From Venatoribacter cucullus (lineage in GTDB: Bacteria; Pseudomonadota; Gammaproteobacteria; Pseudomonadales; Oceanobacteraceae), in NCBI RefSeq assembly GCF_016132445.1, contig NZ_CP046056.1, positions 2,542,501-2,606,500 on the forward strand: 64,000 nucleotides of DNA, given 5' to 3'. The notes below the pieces were generated by a model, which was not told the origin of the DNA, ran no database searches, and was given only the letters and a program-made list of their open reading frames with translations. Positions within the stretch are counted from its first letter, which is position 1. The number at the start of each line of letters is the position of its first letter. Shown one piece after another: positions 56,268-64,000 of the stretch. The position numbers were made by a program, and so were the translations under genes.

Positions 56268-56792
56268 TTAAACAGCAATCTGCAGAAATTCCGGTGCCTG
56301 AATCAGCTCGCGCAGCTGAAACACCGGCCATTCCTTTCCGTCACGGTCAAACCCATCCGCAGCAAACTTGGCCAGCGCCGGGTCGGTCTCGTTCATTTCG
56401 CGCCGGGTATCCACAGCAAACTGCTGCATCCCCAGCACCGCATCCACCAGCAGGCCGGTAAGGTGGTCATCCTGCTCGACCACCAGCACCCGCCGGCTGC
56501 GCCAGCTGGCACGGGACGGCAGCCCCAGCAAACCGGCCAGATCCATTACCGGCACCAGCCGGCCACGTACGTTAGCAACACCCAGCACCCAGCTGCGCAC
56601 ACCGGGCACCTTGGTTAAACGGGGAGGTTGCAGAATTTCGGCGACATCATTCATATCGGCGGCAAAGACTTGCCCGGCCAGCATAAAGCCCACGCCCCGC
56701 CAATACGTAACGGCCTCTACCTGTTGTGGCAGAGCCGAGGCATTGCGGCGACTACGGTCAGCAATATCCAGCAGCAGGGCAAAAGGATGCAT
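56268..56792 (-). CDS. pilI: CheW-like adaptor PilI
   Basis: CheW-domain protein of 174 aa that couples PilJ to ChpA. The domain starts near residue 32 (GVGFMLAGQVFAADMNDVAEIL), with VLGVANVRGRLVPVMDLAGLLGL as the core and LLVDAVLGMQQF following. It begins one base before pilH ends. About 73 bases separate it from pilJ, long enough for an extra start site, though I see no clear promoter. Confidence 0.93.
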   Translation of the reverse strand: MHPFALLLDIADRSRRNASALPQQVEAVTYWRGVGFMLAGQVFAADMNDVAEILQPPRLTKVPGVRSWVLGVANVRGRLVPVMDLAGLLGLPSRASWRSRRVLVVEQDDHLTGLLVDAVLGMQQFAVDTRREMNETDPALAKFAADGFDRDGKEWPVFQLRELIQAPEFLQIAV

Positions 56793-56793
56793 A

Positions 56794-57159
56794 TCAGCCC
56801 GCCATAACCGAGGCGATTTCTGACAGCAGGGTCGCTTCCGGAACCGGCTTCACCAGGTAGCCACTGGCCCCCTGACGCTTGCCCCAGACGCGGTCAGTTT
56901 CCTGATCTTTGGTGGTCACAATAATCACCGGAATATGCTTGGTTTCCGGGTCTTTGGTCAGCTGACGGGTAGCCTGAAAGCCATTCAGGCCCGGCATTAC
57001 GATGTCCATCAGAATGACATCGGGTTTTTCCTGCCGCGCCAGCGCCACACCATCAGCACCGTTCTCTGCGGTCAACACCTGATGCCCGTTTTTTTCCAGC
57101 ATGGTACGGAATGCTTCGGTTTCTGTCGGGGAATCATCTACTACCAAAATGCGGGCCAT
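56794..57159 (-). CDS. pilH: Response regulator PilH
   Basis: Single-domain receiver of 121 aa. The acidic pair is D8-D9 (LVVDDSPTE), the phospho-acceptor is D52 (LMDIVMPG), the threonine switch is in IIVTTKD, and the lysine is in YLVKPV. It acts downstream of ChpA; in Pseudomonas PilH and PilG have opposite effects on pilus motors and cAMP. Confidence 0.94.
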   Translation of the reverse strand: MARILVVDDSPTETEAFRTMLEKNGHQVLTAENGADGVALARQEKPDVILMDIVMPGLNGFQATRQLTKDPETKHIPVIIVTTKDQETDRVWGKRQGASGYLVKPVPEATLLSEIASVMAG

Positions 57160-57201
57160 GCCACTCTACCTCTTTAAAAATTCAAGTCTGTGCTGATTGG
57201 G

Positions 57202-57585
57202 TCAGGATTTTACATACTGACGGATGGATCCCAGCAGCTCTTCCTTGCTGAAGGGCTTGGTCAGATACTGATCTGACCCGACAATGCGTCCCTTAGCTTT
57301 ATCGAACAGGCCGTCCTTACTGGACAGCATGATGACGGGTGTCGACTTGAACTTGGAATTATTTTTGATCAATGCGCAGGTCTGGTATCCGTCCAGACGG
57401 GGCATCATGATATCGACAAAGATGATGTCCGGGTGAGTATCAGCGATCTTGGCCAATGCGTCGAAACCATCGGTGGCAGTGATGACGTCACATCCGACTT
57501 TTTTAAGCAGCGTCTCGGCGGTACGACGAATGGTTTTACTGTCGTCGATGACCATGACTTTGACGTTCTGAAAGTTATCTTCCAT
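57202..57585 (-). CDS. pilG: Response regulator PilG
   Basis: Single-domain receiver of 127 aa. The acidic pair is D14-D15, the phospho-acceptor D58 is in FVDIMMPRLDG, and the conserved lysine is in YLTKPFSKEEL. It is the first gene of the minus-strand pilG-H-I-J-K-chpA-B-C cluster. The 226-base gap to gshB has an AT-rich leader but no promoter I would defend. PilG promotes pilus extension and adenylate cyclase activation in Pseudomonas. Confidence 0.94.
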   Translation of the reverse strand: MEDNFQNVKVMVIDDSKTIRRTAETLLKKVGCDVITATDGFDALAKIADTHPDIIFVDIMMPRLDGYQTCALIKNNSKFKSTPVIMLSSKDGLFDKAKGRIVGSDQYLTKPFSKEELLGSIRQYVKS

Positions 57586-57770
57586 AGGGTGGCCTAACCA
57601 TCCGTTTCTTTTAATGGTGACAGCACCTTAGGTTCCATAAAAAAAGGAGGTGCCTTTGCGTGCGTTTGTATCACACATCATGCAACAAAGGCTAGGCTGC
57701 TGCCATGATGCACCGCACACAATTCCGATGCGCCTATAAAACAATGACTGAGGTACACTGCGCAACCAAC

Positions 57771-57794
57771 ACAACGCACCTTACAACGCACCTT
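57771..57794. repeat. Tandem 12-base duplication in the gshB leader
   Basis: ACAACGCACCTT occurs twice with no gap (57771-57782 and 57783-57794), 18 bases before the gshB ATG. Both copies are identical. Confidence 0.8.
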
Positions 57795-57811
57795 GTTATG
57801 ACGGAGTCGCT

Positions 57812-58756
57812 ATGACCATCAAAGTCGGTGTGGTGATGGACCCTATCGCCACCATTCACTTCAAGAAAGACACCTCGCTGGCTCTGCTGCACGCAGCCCA
57901 GGAGCGCGGCTGCGAACTCTGGTACATGGAACAGGGCGACCTGTCGATTCAGAACGGTCGCGCCATGGGCCGCATGGCACCGCTTACCGTGGCCATGAAC
58001 CCCGACCACTGGTTCGATCTGGGCGAGCGGCAGGAGCTGCCGCTGAACAGCCTGAACATTATCCTGATGCGCAAAGACCCGCCGTTCGACAGCGAGTTTA
58101 TTTACAGCACCTATATATTGGAACGTGCCGAGCAGGAAGGCGTACTGGTCGCCAACAAGCCGCAGAGCCTGCGCGATTGTAACGAAAAAATCTTTGCCAC
58201 CGCCTTCCCGGAGCTGATGACGCCCACCATCGTTACCCGCCGGGCCGACCTGCTGAAAGCCTTCCATAAAGAGCACAGCGATGTGATTTTCAAACCGCTG
58301 GACGGCATGGGCGGTTCGTCAATTTTTCGCCTGAAACAGGACGATCCGAACGTCAGCGTCATTATCGAAACCCTCACCAACCATGGTCAGCAACAGATCA
58401 TGGCGCAGCGTTTTATTCCTGACATTGTGAAGGGCGACAAGCGCATTCTGATGATTGACGGCGAACCCGTGCCCTACTGCCTGGCGCGCATTCCGGCCAG
58501 CGGCGAAACCCGTGGCAACCTGGCCGCCGGCGGCAGCGGTGTAACCCTGCCGTTAAGCGACGAAAACCGCGCCATCGCTGAAAAAATCGGCCCGATTCTG
58601 AAAGAAAAAGGGCTGTATTTTGTCGGCCTCGACGTGATCGGCAACAACCTCACCGAAATCAACGTCACCAGCCCCACCTGCGTGCGCGAAATCAGCCGCG
58701 ATTCCGGTATTGATGTGGCCGGGCAGCTGATTGAGTGTTTGTTGGGGAAGCTTTGA
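57812..58756 (+). CDS. gshB: Glutathione synthetase
   Basis: ATP-dependent joining of glycine to gamma-glutamylcysteine; 314 aa, the usual length. ATP-grasp features include the N-terminal KVGVVMDPIATI, FKPLDGMGGSSIFRL near residue 160, and the C-terminal GLDVIGNNLTEINVTSPTC. GGAG lies 6 nt before the ATG. It is divergent from pilG, in the same order as Pseudomonas. A heptad repeat element follows its stop. Confidence 0.96.
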   Translation: MTIKVGVVMDPIATIHFKKDTSLALLHAAQERGCELWYMEQGDLSIQNGRAMGRMAPLTVAMNPDHWFDLGERQELPLNSLNIILMRKDPPFDSEFIYSTYILERAEQEGVLVANKPQSLRDCNEKIFATAFPELMTPTIVTRRADLLKAFHKEHSDVIFKPLDGMGGSSIFRLKQDDPNVSVIIETLTNHGQQQIMAQRFIPDIVKGDKRILMIDGEPVPYCLARIPASGETRGNLAAGGSGVTLPLSDENRAIAEKIGPILKEKGLYFVGLDVIGNNLTEINVTSPTCVREISRDSGIDVAGQLIECLLGKL

Positions 58757-58765
58757 CCATTGATC

Positions 58766-58847
58766 GTTAGGGGTTGAGCGTTCAAGGTTCAGCGCGCACG
58801 GCGATAATGACCGGAGCACGCCCAACCCTGAACGCCGAACGCCCAAC
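58766..58847. repeat. Heptad-armed inverted repeat without a gene (element C)
   Basis: Left arm 58766-58799 has GTTAGGG, GTTGAGC, GTTCAAG, GTTCAGC then GCGCAC. Right arm 58813-58847, read on the minus strand, has GTTGGGC, GTTCGGC, GTTCAGG, GTTGGGC then GTGCTCC. Only 13 bases separate the arms, so the transcript could fold into a long hairpin. Its left arm is nearly identical to that of element A, 23.7 kb away. It begins nine bases after the gshB stop. Confidence 0.85.
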
Positions 58848-58871
58848 GTGCTGTATGGACAAATCCCCCCC

Positions 58872-58898
58872 AAAAGCGCAGACTTGCTGCGCTTTTTT
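58872..58898 (+). terminator. Rho-independent terminator after gshB
   Basis: AAAAGCGCAG-ACTTG-CTGCGCTTTT stem-loop running into a T-tract. It lies after element C and about 28 bases before the tonB-like start, so the tonB-yqgE-ruvX-pyr genes need their own promoter. Confidence 0.88.
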
Positions 58899-58926
58899 CA
58901 ACTGCTGAACAGGTATTTTTAACCGC

Positions 58927-59802
58927 ATGACTGCCACGGTTGTTACCAGCTCTGATCGCCTGTCGTTTGCGCTGTTTGTGGCGGTGTTGCTGCATGCTCT
59001 GGTGGTGTTTGGCGTGACCTTTCAGGCCAGTGACCGCGACAACCTGTCGAAAACCCTGGAAGTGACCTTAGCCACTTATAAAAGCGACCAGGCTCCGGAA
59101 AAAGCCGATTTTCTGGCTCAGGAAAATCAGCAAGGCAGTGGCACGCTGGATGAAGCGCGTATGCTGACCACTGATATGGAAGCTATTTTCCAGGCCAACA
59201 CCATCAACGAAACCTCCCTGCAGGAACAGCAGGCCAGTGCGCCGCGCCGGCCGGAAGGTCAGCGTCAGCTGGTCACCACAACCGCCAGCAGCCGCAATAA
59301 AATTGACACCGAACAACGCCAGCAGACCATGCAGGTCGACCTGCCCGATGGGCCGCAAAAAACCCTGCTGGAGCGCAGCCTGGAAATGGCCAGCCTGGAA
59401 GCCAAACTGGATTCCCTGCGCCAGACCTACGCCAAACAACCACGCGTGCAGCGTTTAACCGCCGCCTCCACCATGAAAGCCAGCGATGCCTACTATGTGA
59501 ACAGCTGGCGCCGCCGCATTGAAGACAACGGCGCACGCAATTACCCGCGTGAAGCAGAAAGCTGCTTCGACGACTGCCGCCTGCGTCTGCTGGTTGCTAT
59601 TAATGCCGACGGCACCATTAACGAGCTGCGTATTCTGGAATCGTCCGGCCGCAAAGTGCTGGATGACGCCGCCCTGCGCATTGTGCGCATGTCGGCCCCC
59701 TTCGCCCCCTTCACCGAAGAGATGAAGAAAACCACCGACGTGCTGGAAATCATCCGCACCTGGCAGTTCAAGGGCAACCGTTACCTTTCTGACGCCAATT
59801 AA
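58927..59802 (+). CDS. Energy transducer TonB (TonB3-like)
   Basis: Protein of 291 aa with a short cytoplasmic start, one membrane helix (about residues 14-33) and a long Gln/Ser-rich periplasmic linker without the Pro-rich repeats of classical TonB. A C-terminal TonB domain follows (from about residue 190, YVNSWRRRIEDNGARNYP). The domain carries a cysteine pair (ESCFDDCRLR) that may form a disulfide. In P. aeruginosa the gene at this position, tonB3, is needed for twitching and pilus assembly, and the pil-chp genes are next door here, so a pilus role is more likely than iron uptake. It starts a chain with yqgE one base downstream. Confidence 0.87.
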   Translation: MTATVVTSSDRLSFALFVAVLLHALVVFGVTFQASDRDNLSKTLEVTLATYKSDQAPEKADFLAQENQQGSGTLDEARMLTTDMEAIFQANTINETSLQEQQASAPRRPEGQRQLVTTTASSRNKIDTEQRQQTMQVDLPDGPQKTLLERSLEMASLEAKLDSLRQTYAKQPRVQRLTAASTMKASDAYYVNSWRRRIEDNGARNYPREAESCFDDCRLRLLVAINADGTINELRILESSGRKVLDDAALRIVRMSAPFAPFTEEMKKTTDVLEIIRTWQFKGNRYLSDAN

Positions 59803-59803
59803 T

Positions 59804-60361
59804 ATGCAACAACTGACCAGCCTGAAAAATCACCTGCTGATCGCCATGCCGCAACTGGAAGATTCCTGGTTTGCCGGCAGCGTTACCTATTTATGCGAAC
59901 ACAGCGACGAAGGCGCCATGGGTCTGGTGCTGAACAAGCCGCTGCCGGTGCACTTCGATGAAATCTGTGAGCAGCTGGATATTCCGCGCGTTACCGGTAT
60001 CGACCCTGAAATATACGCCGGTGGCCCGGTCAGCCCCGAGCACGGGTTTATTCTGCACCGCCAGCAGGGTAACTGGGGTTCCACCCTGAACATTACCGAA
60101 CAAACCCACCTGACGTCGTCGAAAGACATTCTGAAAGCCATTGCCGCCGGCTCCGGTCCGCGCCATTTCCGTCTGGCGCTGGGCTATGCCGGCTGGGACG
60201 AAGGCCAGCTGGAAGCCGAACTGCGCGCCAACAGCTGGCTGACCGTGGAAGCCACCCCGGAACTGCTGTTCGATACCCCGAACGAACAACTGTACGACGC
60301 CGCCCTGAAAGTGCTGGGTGTCAGTGCTGAATTTCTCAGCAGCGACGCAGGACACGCCTGA
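59804..60361 (+). CDS. yqgE: YqgE/AlgH family protein
   Basis: Protein of 185 aa of the YqgE/AlgH (UPF0301) family. NHLLIAMPQLEDSWFAGSVTYLCEHSDEGAMGLV is the family start, quoted here only in part as LIAMPQLEDSWF and SDEGAMGLVLNKP. GGPVSPEHGFILH follows near residue 70. Function is not settled; AlgH was named for alginate regulation. One base after tonB and overlapping ruvX by one base. Confidence 0.93.
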   Translation: MQQLTSLKNHLLIAMPQLEDSWFAGSVTYLCEHSDEGAMGLVLNKPLPVHFDEICEQLDIPRVTGIDPEIYAGGPVSPEHGFILHRQQGNWGSTLNITEQTHLTSSKDILKAIAAGSGPRHFRLALGYAGWDEGQLEAELRANSWLTVEATPELLFDTPNEQLYDAALKVLGVSAEFLSSDAGHA

Positions 60362-60813
60362 TGAGCCAGGCACCGGCCGCCAAAATCCGCAGCCTGATGG
60401 CCTTTGATTTCGGCACCCAGCGTATTGGCATTGCCATGGGTCAGCGCCTGACCGGTACCGCCCAGCCATTGAACCCCATGAAAGCCCGCGACGGCATTCC
60501 CGACTGGGAGGCGCTGCAGCGCATTGTCGATGAATGGCAACCGGATGCCTTTGTGGTGGGCTTACCGCTGAATATGGATGGCAGTGCCAGCGACATGAGC
60601 CGGCGCGCTAAGAAATTCGCCGGCCGCCTGGAAGGCCGTTATCATCGCCCGGCCTATACCCACGACGAACGCCTGACCAGCTACGAAGCCAAAGGCATGG
60701 TCATTGCTCAGGGTGGCAGCCGCGACTTCGGCGCCAACTCGGTCGATGGGCTGGCGGCACAACTGATTCTGGAAAGCTGGATGGCCGCCTGGCCGTTAAA
60801 GGACCCTCTATGA
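60361..60813 (+). CDS. ruvX: Holliday junction resolvase-like protein RuvX/YqgF
   Basis: RNase H-fold nuclease of 150 aa needed for 16S rRNA 5'-end processing and also proposed as a Holliday junction resolvase. The family start MAFDFGTQRIGIAMGQRLT carries the first catalytic aspartate (D15). VVGLPLNMDGSASDM and YTHDERLTSYEA follow, and a late aspartate is in NSVDGLAAQLIL. The ATG overlaps the yqgE stop, and the end overlaps pyrR as ATGA. Confidence 0.94.
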   Translation: MSQAPAAKIRSLMAFDFGTQRIGIAMGQRLTGTAQPLNPMKARDGIPDWEALQRIVDEWQPDAFVVGLPLNMDGSASDMSRRAKKFAGRLEGRYHRPAYTHDERLTSYEAKGMVIAQGGSRDFGANSVDGLAAQLILESWMAAWPLKDPL

Positions 60814-61304
60814 ACCTGCCCGATATTGAACAAACCTGTCTTGAACTGGGCCAGCGACTGGCCGCTTACCTGCAGGACCAGCAACTGGAACAACCATTGT
60901 TGGTCGGCATCCGCACCGGCGGCGTGTGGGTAGCGGAACGGCTGCAGGAACAACTGCACACCGAAGACGGCGTCAGTTCATTGGACATCAGCTTTTACCG
61001 CGATGATTTTACCCGCCATGGCCTGCACCCGCAGGTAAAAGGCTCGGAACTGCCCGACAGCATCGAAGACCGGCACATTATTCTGGTCGATGACGTCATT
61101 ATGAGTGGCCGCACCATCCGCGCCGCCATGAACGAACTCTTTGATTACGGCCGCCCGGCCAGCATCACCCTGGTGTGCCTGCTGGATATTGGCCGCCGCG
61201 AACTGCCGGTACAGCCGGATCTGTGCGGCGTACGCCTGCCGCTGGAAGAAGGCCAGCTGGTCAAACTGAGCGGCCCGCAACCGCTGGAACTCACCTTAGC
61301 CTGA
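60810..61304 (+). CDS. pyrR: Bifunctional pyr operon regulator/uracil phosphoribosyltransferase PyrR
   Basis: PRTase-fold protein of 164 aa. The PRPP-binding loop is [21 protein letters not shown] near residue 90 (quoted in part: [10 protein letters not shown]). [13 protein letters not shown] and DISFYRDDF are the other family blocks. It precedes pyrB. In Gram-positives PyrR attenuates pyr mRNA; in Pseudomonas it has been described as a regulator of pyrimidine genes, but I see no PyrR-binding anti-antiterminator in the short gap before pyrB. Confidence 0.93.
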   Translation: MNLPDIEQTCLELGQRLAAYLQDQQLEQPLLVGIRTGGVWVAERLQEQLHTEDGVSSLDISFYRDDFTRHGLHPQVKGSELPDSIEDRHIILVDDVIMSGRTIRAAMNELFDYGRPASITLVCLLDIGRRELPVQPDLCGVRLPLEEGQLVKLSGPQPLELTLA

Positions 61305-61317
61305 CGAGTCTGCCACC

Positions 61318-62352
61318 ATGAATCACTTGCTCACCAGCACCGACCCCAGCCAGGTACAGCTGACCGCAGACGGCCGGCTGAAGCACTTCCTCACCACCGA
61401 AGGCTTAAGCCGCGAGCTGCTGACGGAAATCCTCGACACCGCCGACTCATTTATCAGCACCCAGGAACGCGACGTTAAAAAAGTGCCGTTGCTGCGCGGC
61501 AAAACCGTGGTGAACCTGTTCTTTGAAAACAGCACCCGCACCCGTTCCACCTTTGAGCTGGCGGCCAAGCGCCTGTCGGCGGATATCCTCAATCTGGACA
61601 TCGCCAAATCGGCCACCGCCAAGGGCGAAACCCTGATGGATACGCTGTGGAACCTGGAAGCCATGTACTCGGATATGTTCGTGGTACGCCATGCCGATTC
61701 CGGCGCTGCGCACTTTATTGCCGAGCACGTAACGCCTAATGTCGCCATCATTAACGCCGGTGACGGCCGCCATGCCCACCCGACCCAGGCGATGCTGGAT
61801 ATGCTCACCATCCGCCGTCATCAGGGCAGCATTGAGGGCAAAATCGTCGCCATCGTCGGCGATATTCTGCACTCCCGCGTCGCCCGCTCGCAGATTTATG
61901 CCCTGAATACGCTGGGCGCCGCCGAAGTGCGGGTGATCGGCCCCGGCACCCTGCTGCCACGCGACATCGAAGCGCTGGGTTGCAAGGCGTACTACCGCAT
62001 GGAAGACGGCCTCAAAGACTGTGATGTGGTGATCATGCTGCGGCTGCAGAAAGAGCGTATGCAGAACGCCCTGCTGCCGAGTGAAAGCGAATTTTTCAAA
62101 CTCTACGGTTTAACCGAAGAAAAACTGCTGTGGGCCAAACCGGATGCCATCGTTATGCACCCCGGCCCGATCAACCGCGGTGTCGAGATTGAATCCAACG
62201 TCGCCGATGGCCCGCAATCGGTCATTCTGCATCAGGTCAGCTACGGCATTGCCGTGCGCATGGCGGTGATGGCTATGGCCATGAGCGGCCAGCAGCAGGA
62301 AAAAAATGAACTGGCCGAACAGGCCGCGGTGAACGATCAGGAGGAAGCATAA
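61318..62352 (+). CDS. pyrB: Aspartate carbamoyltransferase catalytic subunit
   Basis: Condenses carbamoyl phosphate with aspartate in pyrimidine synthesis; 344 aa. The carbamoyl phosphate loop is [19 protein letters not shown] near residue 70, and [12 protein letters not shown] and [11 protein letters not shown] follow. The N-terminal extension and the downstream pyrX gene fit the class A Pseudomonas-type enzyme, a dodecamer of PyrB with inactive dihydroorotase-like subunits, rather than the E. coli PyrB-PyrI type. Followed by pyrX after two bases. Confidence 0.96.
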   Translation: MNHLLTSTDPSQVQLTADGRLKHFLTTEGLSRELLTEILDTADSFISTQERDVKKVPLLRGKTVVNLFFENSTRTRSTFELAAKRLSADILNLDIAKSATAKGETLMDTLWNLEAMYSDMFVVRHADSGAAHFIAEHVTPNVAIINAGDGRHAHPTQAMLDMLTIRRHQGSIEGKIVAIVGDILHSRVARSQIYALNTLGAAEVRVIGPGTLLPRDIEALGCKAYYRMEDGLKDCDVVIMLRLQKERMQNALLPSESEFFKLYGLTEEKLLWAKPDAIVMHPGPINRGVEIESNVADGPQSVILHQVSYGIAVRMAVMAMAMSGQQQEKNELAEQAAVNDQEEA

Positions 62353-62354
62353 GC

Positions 62355-63623
62355 ATGCGTTACTTGCACATTCACAATGCCCGTCTGATCGACCCGGCTC
62401 AGCAGCTGGATCAGGTGGCGGATATTTACGTGGCCGAAGGCCGTATCAAAGCCATTGGCCACAAACCGGCCAGCGGTGAAATTGAACACAGCGTCGATGG
62501 CAGTGGCCAGTGGCTGGTGCCGGGACTGGTCGATCTGGGTGGCCACCTGGCCGAACCCGGTTTTGCCCACAAAGGTTCCATCGCCAGCGAAACCCGCGCC
62601 GCCTGCGCCAGTGGTTTTACTCATGTGTGCTCGTTGCCGGATACCAAACCGGTGGCCGACAGCGGCGCCGTGGTGCAGCTGATTCTGGAAAAAGCCGCCA
62701 AAGCCGGTTACGCCAAAGTGCTGCCGCTGGGTGCCTTAACCCAGGGCCTGGCCGGCGAACAGCTGGCCGCCATGTTCAGCCTGCACGAAGCCGGTTGTGT
62801 GGCGTTAAGCAATGCCCGCGCACCGTTCAAAGACAGCTATGTGCTGCGCCGGGTGATGGAATACGCCGCCACCTACGACATTCCGGTATTCCTGAACCCG
62901 GACGATGCCGCCCTGTCCGCCGCCGGCTGCATGCACGAAGGCCCGGTCGCCACTCGCATGGGCTTAACCGGTATTCCGCGTACCGCCGAAACCATCGCGC
63001 TGGCGCAAATGCTGTTATTGATTGAACAGACCGGCGTGCGCGCCCACATCAGCCAGATCAGCTGTGGCCGCAGCCTCGATATGCTGCGCCAGGCCCGTGC
63101 CGGCGGCCTGAAGATTACCGCCGACACGCCACTGGCCAACCTGGTGTACACCGATGAAGCCGTGGCCGGTTACAACAGCCAGTTCAACGTGCGCCCGCCG
63201 CTGCGTGCCGAGGCTGACCGTCAGGCCTTACTGGCGGCGGTGAACGCCGGTGAGCTGGCGATCAGCTCTAACCATCGTCCGCACGAAGTGGCGGCGAAAA
63301 AATCGACCTTCTCCGACGCCGAACCGGGCATGAGCATCTACGATGCGTTCCTGCCGCTGGCACTGCAGCTGGTGGAACGCGGCGAACTGCAGCTAAACGC
63401 GCTGATCACCGCCGCCAGCCAGCTGCCGGCCGCCGTCACCGGCTTAAGCCAGAGCCTGCAGGAAGGCCAGTGGTTTAACGCCGCGCTGATCAACCCGGCC
63501 AGCGAACGCACCTTCCGCCGCTCGCAGCTGCTGTCGAAAGGCCGTAACACGCCGATTGCCGGCCAGACGCTGAAGGGCGCGGTCAGCGCGGTGTTTGTGG
63601 ATGGCCGGAAGGTTTTTGGCTGA
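62355..63623 (+). CDS. pyrX: Noncatalytic dihydroorotase-like subunit (PyrX/PyrC')
   Basis: Amidohydrolase-fold protein of 422 aa that aligns with dihydroorotase but has lost its metal site. The HxH motif, usually DLHVHLREPG, reads [10 protein letters not shown] at residues 60-69, so the first histidine is glycine. The active-site aspartate block DHAPH reads SNHRPH near residue 305. MPNTNP is replaced by LPDTKP. In Pseudomonas the equivalent inactive subunit is structural in the PyrB complex. It follows pyrB after two bases, so the two subunits are made together. A separate active dihydroorotase should lie elsewhere in the genome. Confidence 0.92.
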   Translation: MRYLHIHNARLIDPAQQLDQVADIYVAEGRIKAIGHKPASGEIEHSVDGSGQWLVPGLVDLGGHLAEPGFAHKGSIASETRAACASGFTHVCSLPDTKPVADSGAVVQLILEKAAKAGYAKVLPLGALTQGLAGEQLAAMFSLHEAGCVALSNARAPFKDSYVLRRVMEYAATYDIPVFLNPDDAALSAAGCMHEGPVATRMGLTGIPRTAETIALAQMLLLIEQTGVRAHISQISCGRSLDMLRQARAGGLKITADTPLANLVYTDEAVAGYNSQFNVRPPLRAEADRQALLAAVNAGELAISSNHRPHEVAAKKSTFSDAEPGMSIYDAFLPLALQLVERGELQLNALITAASQLPAAVTGLSQSLQEGQWFNAALINPASERTFRRSQLLSKGRNTPIAGQTLKGAVSAVFVDGRKVFG

Positions 63624-63685
63624 GCGCTTTTATCCGACAGCAAGGTGGCGCTGCATGCCGTAACGACACCGCCCGTTTTCGCCCT

Positions 63686-63707
63686 GTTCAGGAATTACTT
63701 CCTGAAC
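63686..63707. terminator. Inverted repeat, likely terminator between pyrX and waaA
   Basis: GTTCAGGAA-TTAC-TTCCTGAAC is a perfect nine-base stem with a four-base loop, extendable by GCC/GGC outside a two-base bulge. It lies between convergent genes. There is no T-tract on either side, so it is a hairpin terminator without the usual tail, or another structural element. Confidence 0.55.
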
Positions 63708-63730
63708 GGCGACCGGGGCGCACAGCCCAA

Positions 63731-64000
63731 TCAACGCAGCCGCATCAATTCTTCACAATGACCGACCAGGCGCGCCACGGCGCCGCGGTTCGCCTCGACC
63801 GCCGCCAGACCCGCAGCCCCCATGGCCTGCCGGCCAGCGTCATCCGCCAGCCACTCACGCAACGCCGCCAACAATTCCTGCGGTTCGGCCGGCACGGTTC
63901 GTAACGCGCCCAACTGCTGCAAATCGGCCACGATCTGAGCGAAATTATGATGATAAGGACCCATTAAGGTGGCCTTGCCCAGCGCCGCCGGCTCAATCGG
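63731..64000 (-). CDS. waaA: 3-deoxy-D-manno-octulosonic acid transferase, C-terminal part
   Basis: Partial gene: the last 89 codons, running off the right edge of the window with its 5' end outside. The residues PIEPAALGKATLMGPYHHNF match the donor-site block of Kdo transferase (GT30), followed by a helical C-terminal tail with LVGHCEELMRLR. The enzyme adds Kdo to lipid A precursor at the inner membrane. It is convergent with pyrX. Confidence 0.85.
   Translation of the reverse strand, partial: PIEPAALGKATLMGPYHHNFAQIVADLQQLGALRTVPAEPQELLAALREWLADDAGRQAMGAAGLAAVEANRGAVARLVGHCEELMRLR

Overview
The window looks like the chromosome of a marine-type gammaproteobacterium. This is inferred from gene order, not from rRNA. 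Two long stretches keep the order known from Pseudomonas aeruginosa: M23 peptidase-anmK-erpA-bactofilin-DUF6776-argC, and chpC/B/A-pilK/J/I/H/G-gshB-tonB3-yqgE-ruvX-pyrR-pyrB-pyrX. The protein sequences suggest a relative in the Oceanospirillaceae/Thalassolituus area. Most of the window is GC-rich and densely coding. I saw no rRNA, tRNA, CRISPR array or insertion sequence transposase.

Layout. 0.1-5.2 kb: cell-wall turnover (M23 peptidase, anmK), Fe-S delivery (erpA), bactofilin, DUF6776 and argC. 5.3-9.3 kb: a tight clc-hemJ-hemL-membrane protein operon. 9.4-13.7 kb: a membrane chemoreceptor, then PBP1b with a TPR lipoprotein that is probably its activator LpoP. 13.9-20.2 kb: NhaC-type antiporter, glnE, ilvE and a class II glutamine amidotransferase. 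20.2-26.2 kb: a phosphate-scavenging block of four exported phosphoesterases (metallophosphoesterase, PhoX, GDPD, PhoA-type), all with a lipobox and with a Pho box before phoX. 26.2-32.6 kb: topB and the tgpA-DUF58-moxR trio. 32.7-37.9 kb: a SAM-cycle block (sahR, metK, ahcY, metF) with an operator-like palindrome before sahR.

38-45.2 kb is a visibly AT-rich polysaccharide island: manC, manB, three glycosyltransferases and an O-antigen ligase-like protein. It begins right after a glycosyltransferase cut off after 68 codons, and one of its own glycosyltransferases has an in-frame stop near the 3' end. 45.2-57.6 kb is the complete Pil-Chp twitching-motility chemosensory system on the minus strand, including a 2156-residue ChpA. 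57.8-63.6 kb is gshB, tonB3-like, yqgE, ruvX, pyrR, pyrB and a catalytically dead dihydroorotase (pyrX). The window ends in the 3' part of waaA.

The most unusual structure is at 35.0-35.5 kb. A small four-helix-bundle (23S rRNA IVP/S23-like) gene sits between metK and ahcY, bracketed by inverted arms made of GTT-starting heptads. Two gene-less elements of the same family lie between ahcY and metF and between gshB and the tonB-like gene. Together they look like a dispersed repeat family, one member of which carries the four-helix-bundle gene and has inserted into the SAM-cycle operon.
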